Source: Pegea sp. RAD2-039 (taxonomy: Eukaryota > Chordata > Thaliacea > Salpida > Salpidae). From it: 64,000 bases of DNA. The stretch covers positions 434,001 through 498,000 of the forward strand of contig JAQGEQ010000281.1 of assembly GCA_034620365.1 (NCBI GenBank), read 5' to 3'. The position numbers and the translations under genes are program-made. Below, one piece after another: positions 33,067 through 43,720 of the stretch (its first letter is position 1; every line of letters starts with the position of its first letter). The notes beneath the pieces were generated by a model, which saw only the letters and a list, made by a program, of their open reading frames with translations, did not search any database and was not told the DNA's origin.

Positions 33067-34713
33067 TTATGCTGTATGACCTGAACTACTCTTCATCAAT
33101 TCTACTACCAGAGGTTTGAAATAAGTCCATTGTTTGTTATAAAACTCTTGGAATGGCACATCTCCGATTGACAAACATTCAGAAGAATCCTCTTCATATA
33201 ACTTGCTCATTTCTACAATTTCATTGTATGAGTCAGTTATAGCCTGTACTTCTTTTTCTATCTTCATTTCTATTTGACGATCATCAGTTTCTTGCTCGGT
33301 AATTTCCTTCAAACCTTTGAAAGATGCAATCATTGAGGAAATCTTAAGGAACATTTCTTCATGATTTTCATACAACATTCTTAATTCATTCAGTTCTTTT
33401 TCATACTTTTCAAGATCCGCAGAGCTTCTAGATAAAGGAAATTGTTTTTCCTTTTTAAACGACATTTTTCTATAGAAATTTATAGCATTTTGAAAGCTGG
33501 TCGTTTGTATATCGCATTTTGCTTTTCTTCCAACTAGGACTTGAGAAAATAGCTTTATATCTACAACTGGCTCGTTGAAAAAGATTCGAAAAAACTTCGA
33601 TTCAGAACATTCATCATCGCTATTAAGAAATCGCCACAACGATATTATTTTTTTGATCATACCTGTTTTAATATCTGACAAAACTATTTCCATCTTTTCG
33701 TACTCAGATGGTAAGATCTGAACCAGATCCAATTTCATCATTTCTTGATTGGACTCAAGTACTTTTTTGATTATTGAATCATCACTTAAATTGAGTTTTA
33801 ATTCATCGACAATGGCAGAAAACATAGGTTTAAACTTTTCCACTACCTTTAATCGAGATGCTTTCAAAGACTCTAAACCTTCTACAACCTTACTGACTTT
33901 CAGAATATTTTCTTTAGTTGCTTGATTTTCAATGTTTTCTTCACTTGGGGTGCATCCAAGTTCTTCACATAGCGCTTTTTCTGAACTTTTCAACTTTTTA
34001 AACTCTTCTTCTCTTGATAAAAGTATCTTCATATTCTTGTACTCAATTGGCAAAATCTTAACAAGCCCCACCTTCAACATTCGTGGATCTGACTCAAGTA
34101 CTTTCTTAATAATTGAATCATCACTTAAGTTGAGTTTTAATTCGTTGACAATTTCTGCAAACTTAGGTTTAAACTTTTCCACTACCCTTAATCGAGATGC
34201 TTTCAGAGACTCTAACTCTATTAGAAATCTACTAATTTTTAGAATGTCATTTATAGTAGGACAGTTTTTATTTTTTTCTCTACTTGGGGTGCATCCAAGT
34301 TCATCACATAGCGCTCTTTCAGAACTTTTTAACTCTTGAAACTCTTCTATTCTTTTTTGGCGTTTGATTTTCATCTCATTGATTGAACATTGAGTTTCGT
34401 TTATTCGTTCAAAAATGTTTTTCCTTTCTAAAACTGGTATGTTCTCATCCAAATCAGAAGCAAGCTGTTTAAGTTCCGTTTGTTTAATTTCAAACGTTTC
34501 TATTAAAGAAGCACTGTATACAGAAGTTTTCTGGCAAAGATCTTCGCACTGTTTGTCAATAACATCAGTAAACTCTTTTTGCCATTTTTCAAATATTTCA
34601 GTTTCATCTTGGCAAACACTCCAAATTTCTGCATTCTTAGTCAGTTGAGCTTTGATATAATTAACTGTAGATTCTATCCAGCCTGAGTAAGATTGTCCAT
34701 CTTTTGTTTCCAT
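33067..34713 (-). CDS. Coiled-coil family protein with duplicated unit (548 aa)
   Basis: Intact 548-residue frame, the longest family member. The N-terminus reads SGWIEST (10-16) and KNAEIWSVCQDE (26-37). A unit of ~113 residues occurs twice in tandem: residues 124-236 and 237-349. Each unit runs from ELKSS-ALC or KLKSS-ALC through ELGCTPS, ESLKASRL-VVEKFKP and DDSIIKKVLES to EYKNM or EYEKM. NFYRKMSFKKEKQFP (412-426) and the C-terminal SIGDVPFQEFYNKQW (515-529) follow. From residue ~455 on it is almost the same as the gene at 21905. The first unit is more diverged than the second, which is closer to the single unit of the 435-residue form. It is Lys/Glu-rich and probably coiled-coil, with no signal peptide or membrane segment. 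The start follows the conserved leader. Confidence 0.8.
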   Translation of the reverse strand: METKDGQSYSGWIESTVNYIKAQLTKNAEIWSVCQDETEIFEKWQKEFTDVIDKQCEDLCQKTSVYSASLIETFEIKQTELKQLASDLDENIPVLERKNIFERINETQCSINEMKIKRQKRIEEFQELKSSERALCDELGCTPSREKNKNCPTINDILKISRFLIELESLKASRLRVVEKFKPKFAEIVNELKLNLSDDSIIKKVLESDPRMLKVGLVKILPIEYKNMKILLSREEEFKKLKSSEKALCEELGCTPSEENIENQATKENILKVSKVVEGLESLKASRLKVVEKFKPMFSAIVDELKLNLSDDSIIKKVLESNQEMMKLDLVQILPSEYEKMEIVLSDIKTGMIKKIISLWRFLNSDDECSESKFFRIFFNEPVVDIKLFSQVLVGRKAKCDIQTTSFQNAINFYRKMSFKKEKQFPLSRSSADLEKYEKELNELRMLYENHEEMFLKISSMIASFKGLKEITEQETDDRQIEMKIEKEVQAITDSYNEIVEMSKLYEEDSSECLSIGDVPFQEFYNKQWTYFKPLVVELMKSSSGHTA

Positions 34714-34775
34714 TTTCGATTTTAAAATATTATTTAAATTATAAATGCCACTAGAACAAGTTTGTGATATTGCAA
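34714..34775 (-). promoter_or_regulatory. Conserved block just upstream of the coiled-coil start codon
   Basis: Third copy of the leader (see 3002-3064), again ending TTTTAAAATCGAAA before ATGG. The possible acceptor TTTGCAG reads TTTGCAA here. Confidence 0.45.
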
Positions 34776-36545
34776 ATAAAACTAAAACGATTTGGAATTT
34801 TGTAAAAATACAAAAACATTGTTTTCATGATTTAAAAAGAATAAGCAGTTTACTGAATGTAGAATATTAAGTAAAATATACTTAGATTATTTCCAGAGTA
34901 AATTTACTTATAGTTTCTAAATACTTATGTGATTTGATTTAAAACATTAATATAGATTAAATATTTTTAGCTTTTTTCAACACATGTTAAAGAAAAAATA
35001 AATAAAAGTAGATTAGTATAATTAGTATGAAGTATCGAATAGTCTATTCTAGACTATTTATACTTTCTATAAACCTTAGAATATTTAGTTGAAATTAATT
35101 GAATCTATATTAGTAATTAAAATAATTCCTAAAAACGAAGGTATATTGATAAAAATCACAAAATAAATGATAAGATCTACAAACCTTAAACTAAAACTTA
35201 AACAGTATTAAAACGCATATCAGCTTGTCAGTAACATGTAATTACAACTGCACAACTTATTTCTATAACTATATAAGCAGCTTTATGAAATGTATAGTTT
35301 GGCTGATTGAAAATGTTCTTTTCAATGGCAAAAATTAAGTTATCTACATAATATTACTAACTTTGCTTTTTAAAATTTTAAAAACGAATGCTAGAGAATC
35401 TTAATGATTTTTTCGCACAGTAATTTTTCCTTGCAAACTATTTAAATATTAAAATTTCAGCAAAAGTTACAATCATAGTTATAAAATATAAACTATATAA
35501 CTTATTTACATAATTTTGTATCAAATTAGTCATACAATATACAACAATTATTTCTAGAAACGAAAAACAAAAGAGCTACTATTAAGGCTTTAGCTAAACA
35601 AATCCTAACTACTTTTCTTAAAATTCTTTAACTTTTAACAGTTATTATATAATTTAGATGACAATGATTATCAGCATAAGAAGAACGTGAAAAAAACTTC
35701 TTTCAGAAAAGCACTGAAATAATAAAAACAATTTAACAAAAACTTCTAGTAAATTAAACAGAAATTATTTGGTTTCTTAGTTGTTGCTGTTATTCTGATT
35801 TGAATAAAGTAACAAAATCTAGATGATTTATGTTTATAAAAGTAAATTACATCATATATAAATCCATTTACATGAAATAAGTAATAAAAATTATGAAATA
35901 TAGAAAATTAATAGTTTCATTTTATTTTCTTGTATGTACAACTTCTTACACATTAATATTTAATTTTCAATAGTTTTAGATCATTCACAGTAGATATATA
36001 TGTCTTTAACATTCCTGAAGCTTATGTACTTTAGAGAATATCTTCAAACTGTTTGCAACTTGAAACAGAATAAAATTTTAACTAGTGAAAACATCAGAAA
36101 TTTTCCTAATAAACTTCTATTGAAAATAGAAAATTTCATTTTTCTAATGAACATTTTATTTCATTTTTTGATTGACGTTAAAGTATTTATTTATTTCTTA
36201 AACTTGCCATAAACTCAGCAGTTTTTATAGTAAATACAAAATAATTATCATAAGTAAACAAATAATAAATAGGTTTCAAGTTTGACTATTTAAAATTAAT
36301 ATAAAAAGGATAAGAACAATAATAATAGCTCTTATATTAAAACAGGTTTCATGCATTACATAATATTAAAATAAATACTAAGTTACAGACAATAATATTG
36401 ATTTATTGTAAACATTGAAGAAAACTATGTTATCAATCACAAAAGGATATTTTATTTTCACATTTATTGTAATAAATAAATTAATAAATAAATAAAATTT
36501 TGTTTAATAATGAATGATTTTCAGTTTTAAATCAAATCATTTTAA
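34776..36545. repeat. Upstream flank shared with 23275-24440
   Basis: Direct repeat of the flank upstream of the gene at 21905, up to about 35960. The remaining DNA to 36545 is AT-rich; a possible LINE tail trace (TTTATTGTAATAAATAAAT) is at about 36464-36500. No gene is supported. Confidence 0.6.
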
Positions 36546-36893
36546 TAAGCCCATGTCATCTAGTACGTTAATCAGAGCAAACTTTTTCTGATAGCACAAT
36601 TAGTACTTAGAATCAACTGCAGCAGATAGTGTTATCCTAGAATTAATTGTGCTGTTAAATCAGAAGCTTAACCGTTTTAAGATTGCCAACATTGTAATTT
36701 CAAAAAGTCATTCTTTTTCTCAGATATTATTAAGGTTATTGGTGGTTCTTCACAATTTTATGTTATGAGGACTACTGAAATGCTTTGTGTTAAATGATAT
36801 TAGTTCTATATTTCTAAAGTAAAACATTTTTTGTGAGAATGTTAGCAAGAGAGACTCTCATTAGGCACCCTACTTTGCATTTATTGTAAATTT
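36546..36893 (+). mobile_element. 5'-truncated LINE 3' end
   Basis: About 350 bp of the LINE 3' region: AATCAGAGCAAACTTTTTC, GCACAATTAGTAC, GAGGACTACTGAAATG, GAATGTTAGCAAGAGAG and TAGGCACCCTACTTTGC, ending at a short TTTATTGTAAAT. No coding part remains. Confidence 0.75.
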
Positions 36894-38519
36894 TTAATTT
36901 ATTCTGTATTTATTTACTTTAAGACATGAATAACAACTAAATAATTGTCACTTAATTGTCTTTTTTAATTGAATGTAATTTTTTTCAATTGAATTTATTT
37001 AACCTTTAAAAAATCAAAATCTGATAGACAAAATCACAGAACTTTTAAAGAAAAATTTTTTATTTGTATCAAAAAAAGTACTGGTGATTGAAAAAAGCTT
37101 TGATTAAAAAAGTCAAAAAGAAATTATGTAAACGAAGATTACAATGAAAAAAGGAAATATTTAAGAGAGGTACAATTTTACTTCATAAAATTTTGTTTGT
37201 ATCTAAAGACAACTTATCTACAATGCTCCAAATGTGAAATACATATTATAGATAATCTTATAGTTAAACTATCAAGAAACGTGTTTATGTTAAGTTACAT
37301 ACTTTTCAATTTTAACTTCATCTTCGACAAAACTAATTGTAGATGGTATTTTGCAAATGGAGTAAAGACAATTAGGTTGTAGATTGCATTATTTTTACTC
37401 AGTTTAAGTTTTTTTTTTATTTCGTTTTTTGAAGAACTTCAAGCATTTTAGTTTAAATAAAAACTGACACGATAAATATTTCGATAAATGTATTTTGTAT
37501 TTTCGAGCTTAAATAAAACTGAACTCTGTGACTTTGATGTTTTTTTTTTTAAATTCTAAGTAGTCATCATTATCCTACGTTTGAATAAAATAGTAAGCGG
37601 TAAGGTCATGATATGATCACATGACAAAAATTACCAACAATTCATGAGCATCAGAGTGATTAATTAATTAATTTAATTAATTTATCTCACTAGTTGAAAT
37701 GTAGAAGTTTTGAAATTTCTTCAAGACTCAAATAAATTACTGAATACTACTAGCTGTAAGGAAAAACTTCTTGTAAACATAAAAGAAGATAAATTGGTAA
37801 AAATGTCCGTAGATTTTATGGTAATACATTTAATAGTGCGTGAATTGTAAAATTTGTTTTATTTTTCGATAACTGAAATTTGTTAGGGTAAAAGTCAACC
37901 AACGCTCTGATAAAAAAGCTAAAATTAAACTATTTAGTATATAGATGTTGAGGGCCATGAATGTAAATATTTCTGTTGGATTTTAATAGTAACTTAAGAA
38001 TTGTACTAATACCCTAATTTAAGAATAATATCCTAAGAATACTTTTTTATGCGAATACTAAATTATGGTGTTTTAATCTGAACAAAAAACAAATTTAAGG
38101 CAATTTTATAAAAAATTCAGAAAAGATTCAACAAAGTCTTTTTAGTGATTTGTCAAAAACGGTGGAGTTCGATCAAATTGATATATAAAGGAAAAGAACA
38201 ATTTCTAAATATATCAAAAATTTGATTATCCGTTGTATCTCTATCTGTACTCTGCAGGGCTTTTTGTCCTTATGAGACGACTACAATTAGTTTTATAAAG
38301 CAACTTCGTGTACAAGTAGGGATGTGAAAATAACATTTAAAATTTTTTTAAGAGTAAAGATTTTTATACGTTAATAAAAAGTCATTAACAATCACTAAGT
38401 TAAGTAAGAAAATAAAAAAGTAAGAAAAAAATATTTTATGCTACGTTTACGTTAACGAAACAATTCTTAGTTGATAGTTAAAGTAAATTAAAAACTTTTA
38501 AACCCCAAAAATATTATAA
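36894..38519. other. AT-rich stretch with collapsed modules
   Basis: No gene. It holds copy 4 of the GATCACATGACAAAAATT block at about 37440-37665. A remnant of the end of the large duplication follows (ATGTCCGTAGATTTTATGGT near 37802, like 11655 and 16810), then the tRNA upstream module (CTTCGTGTACAAGTAGGG near 38305). Several kb present in the other modules are missing between these marks. Confidence 0.55.
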
Positions 38520-38592
38520 GCCCGGTTAGCTCAGTCGGTAGAGCGTTGGACTTTTAATCCAACGGTCGCGGGTTCAAGTCCCTCATCGGGCG
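38520..38592 (+). tRNA. tRNA-Lys(UUU), copy 2
   Basis: Same 73-nt sequence as 19676-19748, including anticodon TTT and the C-U mismatch in the T-stem. The upstream DNA is also alike, so this is a segmental duplicate rather than a retroposed copy. Confidence 0.95.
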
Positions 38593-38594
38593 GC

Positions 38595-38603
38595 TTTTTT
38601 TTT
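38595..38603 (+). terminator. RNA polymerase III terminator of tRNA-Lys copy 2
   Basis: Run of nine T starting two bases after the gene. Confidence 0.8.
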
Positions 38604-39141
38604 AATTCATCGGATTTAGTTTATAATGAAAGCAATTTTTTATTTATTTAAAAAAAAGGAAATTTTTCTAACAAAACTTTTTTCAAAAAATTAATTTTTA
38701 TTTATCATAGTCATCTACCGTTTTGTCCTTTACTAAGTTTTTTTTAGTCTTTTATTGTTTTTATTACAAGAAGTCTATGGCTTTCAATCTGCAAAAGTTA
38801 TTTAACCGATTATACATCAATTCATACTTTAATAAAAAATCATTAACAATCACCAAGTTAAAAAAACCTTTTAATTTCTCAAAACACTTATGGAGAACCA
38901 GAAAAATACATTATATTAGTTTATTGATTTTATGAAAAGTTACTCATTAAAATTAGATACAGGCTTTGTTTAAAAATAACAGGATGCAATCATCCTTTTA
39001 TCTAAAAAAATTTAATTATTATAAAACAGAAGCTTTTACAGAAAAAGTTATTTTCAACTAAGTTTAAGTTAATGAAACAATTATTAAAATTGATAATTAA
39101 AGTAAATTAATAAAATTTAAATTGCGACAAATTAAACAGAA
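38604..39141. other. Spacer between two tRNA-Lys genes
   Basis: AT-rich with no gene. It partly repeats the upstream module (AAAAATCATTAACAATCACC near 38828, as at 19531 and 38380), which suggests that the third tRNA arose by tandem duplication. Confidence 0.45.
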
Positions 39142-39214
39142 GCCCGGTTAGCTCAGTCGGTAGAGCGTTGGACTTTTAATCCAACGGTCGCGGGTTCAAG
39201 TCCCTCATCGGGCG
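39142..39214 (+). tRNA. tRNA-Lys(UUU), copy 3
   Basis: Same 73-nt sequence as copies 1 and 2. It lies 549 bp downstream of copy 2 in the same orientation. Confidence 0.95.
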
Positions 39215-39216
39215 GC

Positions 39217-39223
39217 TTTTTTT
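39217..39223 (+). terminator. RNA polymerase III terminator of tRNA-Lys copy 3
   Basis: Run of seven T starting two bases after the gene. Confidence 0.8.
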
Positions 39224-39712
39224 ATTTTTTGTATCAGATTTTTTACTTATAATAAAATCACTTTCACCGATAAAAACATGTTAAGAAATTGTCTTTTAGC
39301 AAAAATGTTTACAAAATAGTCATTCTATAACTTTAATAAGAATTTAAATGAATACATATTGGAAAAAATTTGTTAAAAATATCATGATGTAAAAATCAAA
39401 ACTTCCGGTGATTTGTACCTTTTCATGAAATTAGAATAAAGCCTAATATAAGTTTAATAATTTAACTAACAATTACAACCATTTTAACCACTGATTAATA
39501 TAAAATACTTATTTTGCCTCTGAAAAAAGACTATTATTGAAGTTCATATTCTAAAGAAAATCTTTCTTAACTTTTTAAACGAAGTTGTAATTATAAAATA
39601 CAAGAATGATTGATATACAAACATTTCACATTAGTTTTTTTTTCCTCTAAATAAATAATGTTTAGTTTACAATCAAATTTCATGAAGATGTCCTCACTGA
39701 AAGGTTTTTATT
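39224..39712. other. AT-rich stretch with no recognised gene
   Basis: The first ~90 bp resembles the DNA just after the tRNA at 19676 (AAAAACATGTTAAGAAA). Nothing else is recognised. Confidence 0.45.
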
Positions 39713-39907
39713 CCTTCTTAGTGGCGAAGCGGTTACTACACCTACCTTCTAGTTAGGAAGTACCGGGTTCGACCCCAGGTGGAGACATATAAAACTCCTG
39801 AGAAAAACCATAAAAACCATAAAAAACTCGTGAGAATGTGTGTTAGAGAGATGTGCTCTCTTTAGGCACCCTCCTTCGCATTTATATAAATAAATAAAAT
39901 AAATAAA
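39713..39907 (+). mobile_element. SINE with tRNA-like head and LINE-type tail
   Basis: Box A-like TGGCGAAGCGG at 39722-39732 and box B-like GGTTCGACCCC at 39766-39776 give an internal pol III promoter. A short body follows (GTGGAGACATATAAAACTCC, then a short CCATAAAAA repeat). The last ~60 bp (GAATGTGTGTTAG, then GCTCTCTTTAGGCACCCTCC) matches the LINE 3' end and is followed by a TAAA/AATAA tail. It matches the nested copy at 17641-17850. No clear target-site repeat is seen. The minus-strand open frame that crosses it is incidental. Confidence 0.85.
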
Positions 39908-40652
39908 ATTATTAAAACTAAACGTTTTCAATTTATAATCAATAAGCAGTAAGTTTGATTGTTGCATCATGTACGTTTCATTCATGAATACTTTTACGAA
40001 GTTTAACTGAGAAACAAGAAGCACATATGTGCTAGAGAAAATTAGTGCTGTGAATACTTTTGCCACTATATTTTATTTCTTAGTCATTACAGTTGTGCTT
40101 ATGGCAATAGTTTATTTTGTTTGTTTCAATATTTTGTATAATTAGAGCACTATTAAAAATAAAGTTTATTTTTATTTAAATTTTTCTTCAGAAGTTTCTG
40201 AGTTAATTTTTTATTTGCTGCTGTTGAGCTTAGTGAGAATTTTAGCGGCAGGTAACATAAATTGCAGTTTTGATTAAAATAACTAACCAACTGTTAACAC
40301 TGGTGTTTTTTTCTAAAATTTTCTTAAATTAATAATTTATTTGCTATGAAAGTGACTTGAAAATGTTTATTATTTTCATATGAAACAGATAAGGATCGAT
40401 TTTCAAATAAGTAATTTGTCTTGAAATAATTGACTTCTGAAAAATTATTTATAAAGTTGAATAAATATTAAAATTTATATTTAAGATCTTTGTTTGAGTA
40501 TATAATAATTAAAATCTAATTTTATTTGAAAAATTAATCTTAGTTTCAAAATTCTTTTAAACTTTCATTGAGAAATATTTATACCGTTTTTGCAGAGTAA
40601 AGCTTCTAATATATTAATCTTTTAGAATCAAGACTCTGATTAAAGCAAGAAA
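39908..40652. other. AT-rich stretch with no recognised gene
   Basis: No coding sequence. It does not carry the leader block seen before the other coiled-coil genes, so the pseudogene that follows has a different 5' flank. Confidence 0.5.
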
Positions 40653-42076
40653 ATGGAAAAACAAGAAAAAGAAACACAATCTCACTCAGCATGGATAGAA
40701 TCTACAGTTGAAAATATCAAGTATCACCTTACTAAGAATGCAGAAATTTGGAATCTTTGCCAAATTGATCCTGAAATTTCGAAAAAATGGCAAGAGGAGT
40801 TTTTAAAAGGTATCGAGGAGCAGTGTCTACAACGTTTTCTGAAAAGCAATTTTTACAATATTTCATTAAATGCAACACTTGAGAAAAAACAAAAAGATGT
40901 ACGGAAAGATCCTTTTTATTTTAAAGAAGGTTCTACAGCTTTAAAATGTAGAAAGTTTGATGAAAGAAAAGATGATGCCCAACATTGTATCAAGAAGATG
41001 AAGCCTACACGAAGACTAAGTAAGGAAACGGCTGAAGAAGTTAAAAGTGCGCAAAGAACTATTTGTAAAAAGAAAAGTGAAAATGTTGAAGAAGGTAGAA
41101 CTGAAAATTGAATGCCAAAAAGGAATGGAAGAGTTTAAAAAGTTGAAACTTTTCGAAATAGCGCTATGTGAAGAACTCGGATGCATCCCAACTAAGCAAA
41201 ATACTGAAAATTACGCAACTAAAGAGAACATTCTGAAAGTCAGTAAGGCTGTAGAAGATATATAGTCTTTGAAAGCATCGATTAAGGGTAGTGGAAAAGT
41301 TTAAACCTAAGTTGGCGGAAATAGTGGATGAATTAAAACTCAACTTAAGTGATGATTCAATTATTAAGAAAGTACTTGAGTCAGATCAACAAATGTTGAA
41401 ACTGGATCTGGTTCAGATCTTACCATCTGAGTACGTAAGATGAAAATAGTTTTGTCAGATATTAAAACAGGTATGGTCAATGAAATAAAAACTCTATTTC
41501 AATTTTTTAATAGCGAGGAAGACAGTTTATATAGGAGAAGGTTCAAGGAAAATAAAGCCCTATGGCGACATAAGAATAACGAAAGAAAATGTAATTTTCA
41601 ATTGTTTGGACGTTTAGCTAAAATCCCTATTGAAAATATAAAAATATACCATCAATATTTGTTAAGAAAAAAAAAACAATTTTAATATAGAAATAGCCTG
41701 CTGTAAACATGCTATAAACTTTTATCGAAAGTCGTGCTTTAAAAAAGAAAAACAATTTCCTTCTGCAAAAAACTATAAAGATCTGGATAAGTATAAAAAA
41801 GAACTGAAAGAGTCAATAAAGCTGTTTACATCTCACAAGGAAATGTTTTGTAAGACTTCCTCGATGATTGCATCTTTCAAAAATTTGAAGGAAATTACCA
41901 AGCATAAAAATGATTGTTTTCAAATAGAAATAAAGAAAACTATAACAAATATAACTGGCTTATATGATAAAATTGTAAAACTGAGCAAGATATATGAAAA
42001 AAAGTTTTCTGAAAGCTTTTCCATCGAAGGTGTTCCATTCAATGAGTTTTATAACGAACAATGGTCTTATTTTTAA
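40653..42076 (+). pseudogene. Coiled-coil family pseudogene
   Basis: Recognisable from HSAWIEST and NAEIWNLC at the N-terminus to SIEGVPFNEFYNEQW before the final stop at 42074. It is broken several times. The first frame ends at 41111. Family sequence resumes in another frame (EELGC, then NILKVSKAVEDI) and meets a stop at 41263. A small deletion near 41281 shifts the frame through SIIKKVLES-type sequence. A further frame holds LSDIKTGMVNEIKTLFQFF from 41440, and a run of A near 41670 shifts it again. It is more diverged than the other copies, with insertions near residues 85-125 and around 41530. It is probably the oldest duplicate in the window. Confidence 0.85.
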
Positions 42077-43140
42077 ACATCCTGATATAGAATTGTCATC
42101 AGTTCTTCCAAATGATAAAATAAATACAGTTTTAAAAAAAATTAAGATGGAGAAATAAGTCAGCTCCTTAATTGGAGAAACCCTTTCATGAAGAAACGAG
42201 TTTACAATTAAAAATTATTGAATTTTTGGAGTAAAATACTTATTTTCAGGACACTATAATTACTAAAGGAAAATACTTTCCTATTAATTTTGACGTTGTG
42301 CTAATACTTTAAGTTACAACTTTTAATAATTGTAAGTTTTTCTGCTGTTCACAGCTTGTAGATATTACCTCTTATAAGACTATTTAAAGTTTTAAACTCT
42401 TTAAAGTCAAAATACTTAAACAAATTTCCTTTTAGTTGTTAATTACTTCATCACCTATTGCTTTTAAAATTTCAATAAAAACAATTCTGCCAATTTCAAA
42501 ACAAAATACATCTTGAAAAGATGGTTCTGTTTCTTTCTCCAATTTAAAAAAAGCAATAATTCCTTTTTAATTGTTTTTATACTAAGGCTTCTACCAACTT
42601 TATATTGTTACTCAATGTTTGTTACTTCAAAATATTTTCTGAAAGAATTTTTGGTTTTTTTGATTAAAATACAATAAAATATTAACTCTAAAATGAATAT
42701 TTTGTGATTTCTAAGGCAAATTTGATTCATCAACACAAATAATGGCAGCAAAAAGTTCTAGAAGAGTTTTAAAAGAATTAAGAAAATTCTGTCATAAAAT
42801 GTTGGCCGCCCAGACGCTGGCCATTTTCTCAGCACTGATTAGTACCTAAAACAGTAATAAATGATGTTCTGTAAAGATCATTTAGTTGATTTGTGTACTT
42901 TTTATTGTAGAGTGCCCCTGATAAACTGTTGTAGGTTAAAAAAGAAGCTGGGACCCATTAACTAGGATATCTATTTTGTTTGAAGATCTTTAAGGTTAAG
43001 ACCTTAGACATCTTTGTTTTCTAGTATCTTTTATAAGCGTCTTATATTTGCTATAGACTCTAGGTTTTCAACAATAAGATTTTCGTTTTCATGTTAATAT
43101 ACTTTCAAATTGAGTAGATATAATAATTAATTTTTTTTGT
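42077..43140. other. AT-rich stretch with no recognised gene
   Basis: No supported coding sequence. A short GC-richer patch (GGCCGCCCAGACGCTGGCC, 42804-42822) contains a small inverted repeat, GGCC...GGCC. It is otherwise plain. Confidence 0.45.
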
Positions 43141-43720
43141 CTATAATACTAATCGCGCCACCACAAAAAACAACGAAGATCTTGTTTTTTCTAGGCCGGA
43201 TGTTTTAATGAGTTTATTTACATAAGATAATGACAACAGGATGGTTTAATGTAAACATCAAAAATTCCTTTAAAAGGTTAATGTCAACGAGATAGCAGTC
43301 ACTTCAAAACTCCCCTTAGCCAACTATGAAACCAAACCTTGACCCATTATCGACCAATGTAGAGTTGGTTGTGGTCCTGTTTGGGAAGACAAGTTGAAAG
43401 AAGGACAGTATCGAGTACCGAGCGGGCCAACTTACAGCCGTTAAAGGTTTATCAGAAGGAGTTCGGACGGAGAAAATCGAATTCTTCAAAATCAATTACG
43501 AGATTTTCTCGTGGTGCTGGTAGGTACTCCTCAAATTTTCACTTTTTAAATACCACGCCAATTTTCAGGGCTTCAATTTAGCGCGTTCGCAGCGGGTGAA
43601 CATGACATCATTTTCTTCATCAATGTTTATATGCAAGTGACGTCATCACTCGTGTCACAATGTCGCCGTAACGCGATTAGAGGCTCGCGGTCAGTTACTA
43701 TGAAATAAATTTAGTATTTT
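43141..43720. other. GC/CpG-richer island with a CRE-like palindrome
   Basis: This is one of the clearest departures from the AT-rich background, with several CpG (for example GTCGCCGTAACGCGATTAG near 43662 and TTAGCGCGTTCGCAGCGGG near 43579). TGACGTCA at 43638-43645 is a perfect CRE/ATF-type palindrome. A 70-codon plus-strand frame (43369-43581) passes through it; it is basic and Ser-rich and may be chance. It could be a promoter, an exon remnant or an unrecognised repeat. I see no gene attached on either side. Confidence 0.35.

Noticed and set aside
33932-34648. Long plus-strand frames (135 and 77 codons) opposite the 548-aa gene
   Set aside because: Antisense shadows of the coding strand; Ser/Leu-rich as expected from reversed Lys/Glu codons, and the repeat in them only mirrors the duplicated unit.
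39749-40066. 105-codon minus-strand frame
   Set aside because: Runs across the SINE and unrelated flank; not kept in the other SINE copy.
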